A stretch of 64,000 nucleotides of DNA. Source: Dirofilaria immitis. Its lineage: Eukaryota > Nematoda > Chromadorea > Rhabditida > Onchocercidae. The notes under the pieces are model-generated. The model did no database searches. It was not told the origin of the DNA and worked only from the letters and a program-made list of their open reading frames with translations. Of this stretch, positions 12,196 through 24,092 are shown piece by piece (the first letter of the stretch is position 1; the number at the start of each line of letters is the position of its first letter). The DNA lies in the NCBI GenBank assembly GCA_024305405.1, contig JAKNDB010000109.1, positions 5,208,001 through 5,272,000 on the forward strand. The letters run 5' to 3'. The position numbers and the translations under genes are program-made.

Positions 12196-13473
12196 TGTTT
12201 AAAAAAAGCCAACAATTGAAGCTACTTCTGCAATATACATACGGAGATATGGACTTACATACTGAAATTCCAATTTAACTCATAATAATCTAATAACTTC
12301 ATAGGTCACTATACCAACTCTTAGAACACAGTTCTGCTGCATTTTTCTCCTAGTCTTTTCAAAGTTCATGGCTTTCTAAATCTGAAGACAAGTGATATAT
12401 TGCCTACTTAAAAGTGAGAGTTAAAATAAAACGCTCGTTTCACCCATCTCTATGCGTCGGAAGAAACAAGAATGCATTTTTATATCAAACCTGGAATGTC
12501 ATCATACATTCACTAAGAGATCTTTTAATTATCAACTAGCAATTTAGCTTCCCAGTCGCCGTACCTTTTTCCACTGCAAGCTTATGCAGATTTATCAAAC
12601 TTAACAATGCTGTGAAGTAAACATATGAATCAAAAACTAAGTAATACGAAAACAGACATTTAAGCGTCAATCGTTTGTTTATCATTGTATAGCATTAATT
12701 GAAAGAATCATATCTTGTTGCTTGTAGACCATAAGTGGGGCAATTAACAAGTTATGCTGGAATAAGTTTTTTGCTCTACGAATTGATATGCCACTTACAT
12801 CACTTCCCGCTTACCAAGATTTCATTTTTTCTGATAAGGACTAGATAAGGGATCGCGTTTTATTATTTCATTACTGCACAATTAATATTGCTTACATTCT
12901 TATTTTTACTGTATCATCACATCAGAACTTTTGTTATCAACATAGATAGTGCAAAGTGCAGGAAAAAAATTACAGTCTGAAAATGTATTTTATAATGTAG
13001 ATCCTGTGCAGTATTGAGATGTGCAAATGATGGTAATATATCATCATATCGCCATGCTGACTTCATATTCCATCTTATTTTCCAAGATTTCAACTAGCAT
13101 CACTTAATCTGCCATCTTGATATCTCTGAGAAATTAAAAGCAGTTAACACGTTAAGCAACAAGGCATTCAATAAATCACCAGTCTGTCAACTTTGCAGAA
13201 AAAATGCGTTTTTTTTAAAGGTCATTGTTGAATGAGAAAAAGCATGTTAAGGGCAATGTCATGTTAGAAAGATCGTTGATCGATCGGATATTACCAAGGC
13301 CTTCTGATCATACTCATTTTGTTCGTTACTCACAAGTAGTAGTAGCTGATTTCCAACAATATTATTTAGTCATCGAAACCCTTAGAATGTTACTAGTAAA
13401 TTTAGTAAAACTGCAAAGTGAATTGATTCAGCAATCTTAAGAAAAGCAGTGAAATCCCTACTAAAAAATTCAT
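12196..13473. other. Gene-poor region upstream of the ankyrin gene
   Basis: AT-rich, with the presumed promoter of the ankyrin gene at its left end. One 71-codon plus-strand frame (13225-13440) has no motif. Nothing else was recognised. Confidence 0.5.
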
Positions 13474-13995
13474 CTATGATAAATATTTCTGTACAATTAA
13501 TCTTTGTTCAGTAACCTGCAGCATAGCATTAATATCATCAACAAAGGCTAGGAAGGTTTGAACAAATTCGAAGGCGACGATCTTCTTCAAGCATACTGTC
13601 CATTAATATCGATTCCAGAGAAAGATTTCATAATTCTATTCTTTAAGGTAGATATATTCTTTATTCTTCTTGTGCAGTGTGATACACAAAATTGCAAATT
13701 CTTCATTTCCATTTAAGCTCCAAAACGTTGCTAAAGATAAAGCCCGAGGACACCAATCTCAAATTTGGGAAATTAAACTACTGATAGGACAAGTTTTTCT
13801 AATACGATAACGAACTCAACGATTAAGATTTTGGTAAGACAAATTAATGACGGTAACAATACGAAAAAGATACGCAGTATGACCGCTAGATATTGTCCAT
13901 CCGACTGACTTAAGAATGAAAGTGAGATGAATACCATAACCACATAGATTGGATGCCGAGTCAACACAGCCCAAAAAGCAAAAGAAACCATTTTT
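13474..13995 (-). pseudogene. Decayed reverse-transcriptase relic (retrotransposon remnant)
   Basis: One minus-strand frame runs from about 13989 to 13474 with only four internal stops and protein-like content throughout. Near its end is FVQTFLAFVDDINAMLQ (AFVDDIN at 13531-13551), which resembles the catalytic [FY]xDD block of reverse transcriptases (often LAFADDIN in non-LTR elements). About 90 residues earlier is TCPISSLISQI, resembling the QGCPLSPLLFN block. Spacing and order fit an RT palm domain. The internal stops show it is dead. It could be a chance resemblance, since only two blocks are recognisable. Confidence 0.4.
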
Positions 13996-14485
13996 TAATA
14001 GACAACAACTCTTTATTGGTGTTGTTTACAAATGCCAAACGCACATAAGCTTTGTTATCATATCAAAAATATTCATATGCCAATTAAATTACACTATTTT
14101 ACTACTGAAGATTGGTAGTAGGAAACAAAAATGAGAATTAGGTAACTGATTCACCACGTAAGATATCATAACATTTGTTCATGTTAGATAATGACGAAAA
14201 ATGTGATGATTGAAGTAACAATAGTCACCACCTTTATTTAGAGCATACAAAACATGATTACCAATATGAATAGGTTTACAACATCTCGATTTATAAATTA
14301 ATACGTTATCTCTAACATCATTCGCTTATGGGTCTTCATATTTCCTTTTATTACCTCGACAGAAGACATTAGTGCCCTTGTTATTGCGTCCTTTGATTTG
14401 TTCTATTGCAGCTGTTGTTGTCGTCTTATCATGCTTTTTCGCTCTAGATTGATCATGGATTTCTTGAAATATTTTCAACACCAAC

Positions 14486-14557
14486 TGGAGGCGTAGGGGA
14501 CCGAACTCGAGACCTCTCCGATGTGAACGGAGCGCTCTACCTTTGAGCTATGCCACT
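14486..14557 (-). tRNA. Degenerate tRNA-Val(CAC)-like gene, probably pseudogene
   Basis: A 72-base minus-strand segment with a good A box (TAGCTCAAAGGTAGAGC) and a fair B box (GAGTTCGGTCC). The anticodon arm is perfect, with CTCCG and CGGAG flanking the loop TTCACAT, giving anticodon CAC (Val). The acceptor stem pairs at only four of seven positions and the T stem is poorly paired. Position 58, normally A, is G. The promoter boxes suggest a true tRNA ancestor; the stems suggest a pseudogene or tRNA-derived repeat. Confidence 0.5.
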
Positions 14558-16715
14558 GACCTTCATGATGCTGGGCACCCGGTCTAATAATTATAGCAAT
14601 GTAACAGACTTTATAGTAAGTCTGGGCTTCATAACAATTATTTAAAATGCATTAATTTAGATTTAGTGTCCAATTTGTGACGATGCTGCTTTTGTACATT
14701 CAAAAAAGACTATAAGGTTCTTTCGGATTCTTCCTAAATTTTGATTGAAATAAACTGTTTTGCGCATTTGATGAGCTAAATCTTATTTCATATTTTAATA
14801 TGTTGTAGTGAAAACTTCTGTATAATCGAATTTTTTTGTATCTGCATTAATAAAAGAAGCAAGCCATCATGTGATTTTAACAAGGAACTTGCTTCATCTT
14901 TTAATTTTGTCTTATTTGCATAGAAACGTTTTTCTCAGTAATAAACTAACTAGGCTAGAACTTGAATTAAAAATTGAAATGACATAAATGCGCAATTTTA
15001 TCGATTTCAAAGCTAAGATTAGTTCGACATCGGAACAACAACTAAATTAGAGAAACAAGAAAAAAATAGATAGATCGAAATAAGCGCGAACTCGTCTGTT
15101 CGGACGGAATAGCCAAGCAGCAACACTTTATGTTTCACTTAGTAATAACTGGCCTATAATATTATTCTCACAAATCAGCTCCCAAAATCCCCAAATATCC
15201 TAGGTATATGCATATATGTCTTAATAATTTCCTTGTTATTACACGCAAATATTAAAAGAAAAATTAGGTCCAAAACTTACTTCCCGTGATCGGGAAATAG
15301 TAATATATGCTTTGCTGCTGATAGCAAATTAATTACTGAATTGAAAGTGAATATAACAATTAGCCAAACATTATCGAAGTGTGAGTATAGGTTCAACGAA
15401 TTCCAAATTTCCGGATTTCACAAGGTCCATAACTTTATAACATCATTTTCTATATATATTTGTCGACGATTTCTTTCTGATCGTGACAAACTTGACATGG
15501 GTGATCCTTTTTTCCTCAGTCTCCACAGATTTCCTTAATTTCTTGTTCCTCGCATTTGCGATGAACCTCATGCTTCGCCAATCAAATCTTTATTATGGTA
15601 ACATGATAACACATCAAAGAACGCAGCGATTAAAATCAACCATACAATTTCAAAGATATCATTAAGACAAGTTTAATGGTGATTAACATAATTAAAGAGA
15701 AAAAAAGGACGCCCAACTTGCTGCACACAATCAGCCTAGTCGATGGATATTTTGTACAATAGTCTGATGAGCAGGATCCTCATTTCGTGAGTGGAGAATC
15801 CTGTACAATTGTGACTATAAGGAATGGGGCCCTTGTTAGCGTGTGTGAAGTACAGTTAATAGGCAAAGGTGACAATCTTAGCTTACATCGTATAAAATAC
15901 GCACATACAATATATACTCCGTGTGAAATCCAACACAAAGCGAAGCATTAAATCTCTGATTTTCTAGTTCTCGCAATTTCGGCGACAACATATACATACA
16001 TATACGTTCGGCTTCAAGTAATAGATATAGAAATCATATAAAATCAAACTAAGATGTCAGAAACTTCCAAAAATTATCTATATTCGAAACTGGGAATTTG
16101 TATGTATAAAAATTGAAAGGATTAGTCAGTTAAAGTTCCAGAAACTTCTATCTCCATTGCTCACTTTTAGTATTTCTGAGTTTTTCTTTGCTTTCTAGAC
16201 AGCAATTATCTAGAATCTTAAGAATTTTCCACTTCTCAATTCGACTTTGAAACCTGTATCCTACTAATTTTTTTACGGAAATCATTTTACTAGTCTTGTC
16301 AGAACGCTCCCGTAAAGACAATTTTGCTATCTCAAAACCACAAATTTAAAATTACCCTTCCTCAATTAACTTCATTAAGCATTATAAATCAGAAAAATAC
16401 AGCACCTCTCAAGAGCCCCACATTGGTGAGAGCAATTTGATATTTTCAGATATATTATACAAAACATAAATAGCTCTGTCATAACATCAGAACAGAATTT
16501 GATTCAAATAAGGTGATGATTGTGCAATTCTCCGAACATTTGCTATTGGTCATGCTATGTCCATAATTGACGAATTTTATTCCTCACTTTTGTCGCAATG
16601 ACAGTAACAAATCATCTTGAACAAGGTGATTTCAAACGGAGTAATGAGAGTCATAACGCTCTTTGACGATACGAATGATATCCTAAAATAAGAATGAAGT
16701 GAAAACACTTCACGT

Positions 16716-17006
16716 TTATACAAAATACACATTATCCACTCTTATCTTTTCGTAGTGGTAGCAATAAAGCACAACAGAAATGACGGCAATATTCACGAAC
16801 AGCACCCAATAGTGATGCGTTACTGCAAAATTCATTGCATAAAAACAACACAGAAGTATATGCAGAGGCACAGATATATCAAACTTGCAGAGCCAAAAGC
16901 GAATTAAAAATTTAGCACCAAAGGATAGACAATCAAATGAAAGCGAACTGTCAACCGAGTGGAGAGCCGTTGAATACAAATAGAAACTTTCAACTGAAAG
17001 ATCCAA
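16716..17006 (-). CDS. Hypothetical 96-residue membrane-protein ORF
   Basis: ATG-initiated minus-strand frame. The first half is Ser/Leu-rich. The second half has two hydrophobic stretches (about residues 44-62 and 66-84) around the polar THHYW, and the tail is charged (HYEKIRVDN). That would suit a two-pass membrane protein. No family recognised. Reverse reading of A-rich DNA often gives hydrophobic frames, so chance is a serious alternative. Confidence 0.2.
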   Translation of the reverse strand: MDLSVESFYLYSTALHSVDSSLSFDCLSFGAKFLIRFWLCKFDISVPLHILLCCFYAMNFAVTHHYWVLFVNIAVISVVLYCYHYEKIRVDNVYFV

Positions 17007-18160
17007 AATAAGTGGGAAAGCATCGTCCGAAACAATTTACAAATTAGACCAAAAATATGAGAAATTCAAGAGGGCTTCTACAAAATCTATCAGAGCAGTA
17101 AACGATGACATATAGATCGAAAGCAGCTAAATGAAGCAGGCACAGGTATATTTATTGTATATTTCTGAACAATATGTTATTAAATTTCAGCATGTCAGTG
17201 AAGCATCTTAATTTTCAAAACATCGCAATAACATATAAATCATAAATTCCAACTAGAGACAAAAATAGCTAAAAACTGTGGAGTTAATTAATCGCAGTGA
17301 GAACTGCGTTTGTACAAGCAATGAGTAAATGTCTCATGGGGAAACACAATAGGAAATTAAATCGCACTGATAATCTATGCAATAGAAAAACTAAAAGAAT
17401 GACAAGGAAAAAAATGAGCGCACAATATATTAAAAACACCGGATTAGAATGCAGTATTATGTTATGCATTTCGAGATAATTTCATAAAAATGAGGGTATC
17501 TGATAATTTAAACATTTTAAGAACCACCAAAGATATGGTTGAATACTAAAGATAACTGTCTATACTCTTCACAATCTGCAACAACCCACCATGAGTTGTA
17601 CGATGAAATATTAAAATCTTAAGAATAATTAAGAAACAAATTTGCAAATCATATTTCACTCACGTATTCCGTTACAAGATTTAGTATTCAACTGGTATTT
17701 CTAAATGATCAAATTTTGAAACATTCCAACATATGCTTTTCTGCAGAGTAGTTTGAAAATAACTGATTATTCTTATCGCTAGTGAAAAATAATGAAACGA
17801 TGTAAAACAAAAATATTTATTAACTAAGAAAATGACTGGACAACTTAATAAATAAATTTATTATATTTTGATAACTTAAGTGAAACAGAAGAAAAGCGAA
17901 GGAGATGAAGTATCCGAAAAGGAATCATCTCTGAAATTTAATGAACAAGATTAGCTTCTTATGTTGCGAAGTTTCAACAAATACCGATGGCTTTATAAAA
18001 GTGAAATAAGGAAGAAACGACAGTCTTAAAAACACTGATAAAAGATATTCAGAACCTCCTAGAAAGATCTGATGAGTGAGCGATTTATAAATGAAGGGAA
18101 GAGAAAACACAATAATAACTAGAAACTTGAAAGGAGAGATGATCATACATAAAAAGGAAG

Positions 18161-21100
18161 TTATGACTTGTAAATTTTGATGACATCCTCGATCTTCTTG
18201 CGACATATTGGGCATTCCCCATTCAAATGCCATGTTTCTGTTGCACATTCGAAACACATCGACATATGCCCACATGTATAGATAACACAATTTACCTGAA
18301 ATGATTTTTAAATCAAATAAATTATGAATGATTACTCCTCACGCAATCATTACACAACAGAATTTTTAAGCAAGCCTTCAAATGCATAGGAAATATTCAA
18401 CTTGGATAAAAATGATTTAAAATCAAACTATCTTTGCATTTGCCAAAATGATGAAGCTTTTGATGCAAAAATTTGCCGATTCCGTGAAAAGACTTACTTT
18501 AGAGTTCATGCAAATTCTACATTCATCACCAATTTCACCTTCATCATCACCGGATCGTTGCTGCTGACTTGCCGTTTGCGCAGATAATGGAAAACGCGGT
18601 AAAGGATGTAAAGATGCCCTTTCTGGCAAAAGACCCACAGGAGATGACCTTCAACGCCACATATAAAATTCTAACTCCTGATTTTATATATTTTCAAATC
18701 AACAAACAGAAGCATGATTCTCGATTCTGAATCAAATTCGTACCTAGCTGGCACGGGAGGTGGTGGGAATTGCGGTCGATGAGATATATTGGACTCGCTA
18801 CCATCAAGTCCATGAATGTTATCCAAGTTTCCCAAAAAATCGATGAAATGTTCTCCACTTATGAATATCGGTCTCGAAGGTCTAGCTACAGGAGGAGTTG
18901 AAGTGAGTACTCTTCTTTCTGTTTCTGAATATGAATAATTTCATATTCATACAAATTTATCGACTTTCTTCACGTATATTTATATTCAAAATATTTGGCT
19001 CATTAAAAGCTTGATAAATGGTTAAAAAAATCACGTGAAGAACATGGTAGACGTAAAAGCATTCCGCTCAGACTGTCACCAGTTTCTGACTGCGTTCTTC
19101 TGGATAAAGAGGAGAACAATTCTCACGACTATCATGTGAGGAATGAGTGCTCGTTGTTGGGAAAGCAGATCTGTAAACGTATGATCGATAGAAACTATCA
19201 TACAAAAGTAATGCATTTATGAAACAAGTGCTTCTTCGGGTGTTTGAAATACTGTACAACTGATAAAAAATGATTTACAAATTTAACAAAACTTACAGTT
19301 CATTGTTTGGTCCTCCAATATCTATCCTTGTTTCAGGGGATAAGTCAAGCAAACTACGTGAGGTCCTTGTGTTTGTTGGAATTGGTGGAAACGCCGCGCA
19401 ACCAAGTGAGACGCTGTTGTTACTTTCACACTTCCTATACAGAAACAAAGAATTTATATTTGTGCTAAAATCATTTGAAATCTTGCACATGAACTTCGTC
19501 CGTTTCGCAGATGGTCAGTACTCTTCATGACCAATTGTTATCCTAAACACATATCATATCTGGTAATATGTAATTTTAAATTATAACTCTTTAATATTAA
19601 TATATAACTTTCATCAGTTCAATAAAATTTTAAGATGAGCATCGCAGTTAGTTTCCCATTGCCAAAATTACCTAGCATGCGTATTTTCTGAGTAGTGCCA
19701 TATACATCGAAATATGCCCACAGCCTCACAGATATGTCGACGTGAATGATGACACGAGGTGCAAGATTGTTCTTTGCAAAATAAACCTCGCCTAAAAAAA
19801 TGCCGCAACAAAGTAAGAACTCGGTAAATATTTCAACAATCTTGCTATTGAAAAAAAAAGATAAGCATACCTTTCTCAGTAATCCAAAATGAGAGTTCAT
19901 CATTAATTTTAGGTTGTGCAGCTACATCTTTGATGCCAACCCAATATTCTGGCCTTTCTAAAGATCATCACTATCCACAGGAAGTGTCGAACCTTGTAAA
20001 TTAACCGGATCACAGCAAGTCAATCCGAACGCCATACTACCAGTATAGGCTGACTCTACATCCAATACCTAAAAACAAAATGTGGCTGTAAACAAGAATC
20101 TCAAAACAAGCACAAAATCTGTCTTTATCCTGGAATTAGATTTTTTTGCACAGGTTTCTCGAAACATGCTATTTACTTAAAATGAACGAAATAACTTTAT
20201 TTTAACGCAACCTGAACCACGATTTTTTCATTTAGTGCAAGAGGTCTGGATGTGAAAACATAACCACAGGCATATTCACCGGCGTGTCTTTCGGCAACAG
20301 TGTAAGCGTGAGTCAAAGCAACATGCTTTCCACGGACAGTATGAAACGTTAACGGTGTAAACTGTATACCTGAAAATCCATTTTAATATAACATAAAGAA
20401 ATGTGAAGCTTCTATAAATCTATTTAAATGATGCATGGATCTTGCCTGTATGATATTTCGAAAGAGGGAAATTTGACCGCGAATTTGAACTGTTTCTAGA
20501 ATGTCGATGATGTGCTATAGCACTCGTCGTTGCAATTTGTGCTTGTGAGATTGATGTTGTTGATACAGGACGACTGCTTGCACGATTCCTACTCACTGTT
20601 GACCGTGTTGACCGAAACCTGACTTCATTTGGGTCTGTAAAGTAATCAAACGCAGGGTAAGCAACAGTATATACGAAAGTGATTGTAATATGTTTCCAAT
20701 AGTTTTTTACCAAAGGAATTGGCCAGTTAAATCAGCAAGCAATCTGGAAACATTACTATGTTCATAACAAACCAAAATGCATTACTAAGAAAATTTAAAA
20801 TCATGAAATTAATGGATTACTGCTTAATTTCCGAACAAAAACGCAACGGTTAATTAACTAAGAATAAAAACATGGAAGATCGATTGGTTGAACTAACTGA
20901 ATCACGGCCAATTTCATCATGCAAATGACCGAACAATGACCCGCTACGGAATAATGATTTGAAAAAGATTTTGTACAGCAATCACTGCCGGAACAAGTAT
21001 TTACCAATGAATTCAAGTGAAGAACTATTCCCATATATATCAACAATAACCCATAACGGCGAAAACACGTTGATTCCATTCAGAAACTGTCCTTTCAAAA

Positions 21101-24092
21101 CACCATTTATTCCATAATAAAGTTCACCCTCAGCATTCACATAAAAATGCAAAATTGATCCAGCGACAGAATAACGCTCGGGTAATGCTTTTGCCCAATA
21201 GCCTTCTTTACTCGTTAAATCCGGACATGCAAACCTAGAAAATTGAATACTATATACTATAAACAACTGCATGAAAAACGTAGTTATAAAAAGTCAAACA
21301 AAATCATAGAAAATCCTTACTTTGGTAATTCTATGCCACGGAAAGTCTCTGGATCAACATTTGTAACACCGAAGCGTAAAACACCAGACCAATTTGAAAC
21401 CACTTCGGCAAATCGAATGCAAACATTTTCATCGATTTGTATCGGTCTATAAAACTTCTTGGTTCGATTATTATTGATCCTGAATGAAGAACCGCTCAGG
21501 CATTTTACACTCAAGTGAAATAAAATTTCGACATTTACTCGAACATTAAGTTTCATATGGCATACTTAAAGAATGATATTTGCAAGTCTCAAAAAGATGC
21601 TACCTCCATCTGACAAATAAACTTCGCTGTGAAGTATGTAAAAACGATGCACAACTATGATAAATATATTTTTCAAATCGTCACCAAAGCAAAATATCTA
21701 AGAAATCTGAATTAATATAATATTAATGCTCTCCTAAAACGGAAATTAAATGACCAGATGATGGTACATCCGCAATAAGAGCTAAAAAATAAAAACGCAG
21801 TGTCTCTACGAATATGGTGTGGCAAGAGTCATTTATTTAAGACCGAACCTATTTAAAACTTGTAAGAAATGAAAATGAAATAAAGACATTCTAAAGAAGT
21901 AATTTTTTTAATAATAATCATTCAGTCATTTCTGTAATATTTAGCAATCCACACATCGACATATTAAGCTGCTTGCAGTATTCCGAATATAATTTGTCTG
22001 CCCATTCTAACCAGATGTAAGAATTTCACAATTTTCTTCGACAAGAATCTAAGATTTTACTTGTAGTGATTCATCTGAATATTCTTCTTGTACGGCGCGT
22101 ATGCACAACGCACATTAGAGCACTCCTCTTTTTTCCCTTACACTTTTCTCGCACATCAAATCTCATTTCTTTTTAGCAAACAGTCGATACCACCAAAGGA
22201 GTTCGCAACTTAAATTTTTGCAATTTCCTTTACGATTCTTAATTGAACAGTTAGAAAACTGTTACCGACTGCTGAAGGCAAGTCCTTTACAGAAGGATTC
22301 TCTTCGTCTCGCGACTCTACCTCCACGCAAGATTTGTATATTAGAACCATGCACATGATGAAAAGTGAGTTGTGGCAGAGGCCATTCCGATGTGCCCTGA
22401 TTCACCACTGTGTTCTCATCGTAATTCGCAATTTGCAACCCATCGTCAGGAACTGATTCTAAAAAGAAAAAATGAAAGCTGGTTTTCAAACAATTATTGG
22501 AAAGCACCATATTTTAATTTCTTTCTGTGTTCAAATTATCAATCGTCCCATATTCATGCAGTCTTTTTGTGAGTATATTTCAACTCCCATGAGTGTTCAA
22601 AAATTTCAACACTCTATTTGATAAAAGAGCTTGATTTCTGATTAAAGTATACGTCAACAAAACGTCAAGAATTCTTACAACTGTTCCCAAGTTTATGAAA
22701 TTTTCCTTTACAGTATTTAGCGACACCTAGCAACCTCTCGTTAAGGAACATAGTAACAATGTAAACCAAACACGATTTCATACTATATTATCTTACAATA
22801 AAAGTGACATTCTTTTTCTGCATGCGAAAATATCTCCTGCGATGATATAGAAAGTCGTTATCCACAATTTGGATGATTAATGATAACTCTCAGTTGGGTC
22901 TGCTTTCTCAGAAAACAAATTATTTGGAAAACACAATGTGATTACAGCAATAATATCACGAAGCGGTCTATATTACGAAAAAACTTACAAATAATTATTG
23001 GCAAAGACGATTTCCTTATTTTATCCTTTAACTACTTTTTCTAGAATTTTAGCGAAGCAAACTGCGAATAATTTTACACCATTGTTAATTTAATAACCAT
23101 TACTGATCAAATTCATCTAAATTTAATTTTACCCTTCTCCCACAACGCGAATAAGTTTCGTATCTCATTGCATTCGACTACGTCTGAGACCTTTAATTGT
23201 AGGAAAAAAACCCATCAATTTCCAGGGACTTTTAGCAATATCCTTTACTTAAAAGACACTCGATAAAACAACTAGAATCAATTAGATATCTGGACTCAAA
23301 AAGGCACGATAACAGTGAACTGGCAACATCCTTGGAAAATAAAAATTTGTGTAGGAACAGGAAGAAAAGTATTTCTACGGACTCTTTAAGTAAGCAAAAT
23401 TTGGTCGATTTAATTCAATCATTCTCATGATGCTGAAGCTAAATTTATGTAGAAAACACTTCAGACAATATCTAATTAATTTATTAATATAAGAAAATCA
23501 GTCTAATGCTTTAAGCAAACTTCAAATGGCATATCCGAAATCTGCAGAATGACATAACAAATGTACAACATCCTGAAGCCAAATGTCTATCATACGTTTC
23601 GATGATACAAGTTAGACAGTTTATGCATGAAAAAAATACCTTTACTTTAAGATCTTTGAAAAAAATAATGCACTATTGGCAAAATAGGCTTCGATCAATT
23701 CAATTATATACTTGTCGACTAGCGACTACCATGTGCATACCATGCGTTTTAAATGATGAAAATAAATTTTCAATGACTGAATTGTGCTATCCAACCAATA
23801 TATACCATCTACATGAGATTCTCGAGAAAAATTAAAGCATAAAATGCCAGCGGACAAAGAAAACGTAGTGAGACCTAATTATGAGCTGTATAAACACACA
23901 CCTTTGAATTTGCTTCGAATGTCAGCACTCTTCTTGAAGAGTCTTTTCAAAAGTTCCACAGTCTCCAAATTCATTAGTTTCACTTGGAGTCGTATCGTCT
24001 AATGATTCTGATATAACGATCTCAGATGGTCCAGCAATGGATATTGTACCACTCGAAGCGTTTTTAAGCAAACCGTCCCGATCAGAAGTCAT
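18161..24092 (-). CDS. NEURL: Neuralized-family E3 ubiquitin ligase (two NHR domains, C-terminal RING)
   Basis: Thirteen minus-strand exons: 24092-23984, 22458-22266, 21446-21321, 21234-21005, 20634-20446, 20369-20212, 20068-19871, 19791-19672, 19434-19297, 19170-19080, 18924-18744, 18648-18498, 18295-18161. About 673 residues after restoring three bases. Known members ubiquitinate Notch ligands to drive their endocytosis. NHR1 begins TFHHVHGSNIQI and GGRVARRRESFCKGLAFSSR, continues NWSGVLRFGVTNVDP and CPDLTSKEGYWAKALPERY, and ends SPLWVIVDIYG. A Ser/Thr-rich linker follows. NHR2 runs PLTFHTVRGKHVALTHAYTV, GSMAFGLTCCDPVNL, the PEYW block and LWAYFDVYGTTQKIR. A long Pro/Ser-rich linker leads to a C3HC4 RING (CRICMNS, YTCGHMSMCFEC, CPICRKK) ending DVIKIYKS. 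The frame breaks at 19960 in NHR2, and probably near 19424 and 18922. Exon 5 ends with a GC donor. The start at 24092 is the last ATG before the phase-correct donor; an upstream ATG at 24257 is possible. Confidence 0.92.
20370..20445 (-). other. GC-AG intron in the Neuralized gene
   Basis: Exon 5 (LSKYHT) must end at 20446 to join NHR2 (GIQFTPLTFHT) in frame. The bases after it on the minus strand are GCAAGA, and there is no GT near by. The intron is about 76 bases and ends TTTTCAG. Confidence 0.65.

Larger units (their letters stand above)
13996..18160. other. Gene-poor region with degenerate tRNA, downstream of Neuralized
   Basis: Contains the tRNA-like gene at 14486-14557 and a hydrophobic open frame at 16716-17006, both listed separately. 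A hairpin-forming segment lies at 15770-15805 (CAGGAT and ATCCTG arms). Otherwise AT-rich without recognisable genes. Confidence 0.5.

Noticed and set aside
15750..15815. CTGATGA box beside a hairpin, suggestive of a hammerhead ribozyme
   Set aside because: The required GAAA after stem II is missing and stem III cannot be formed.
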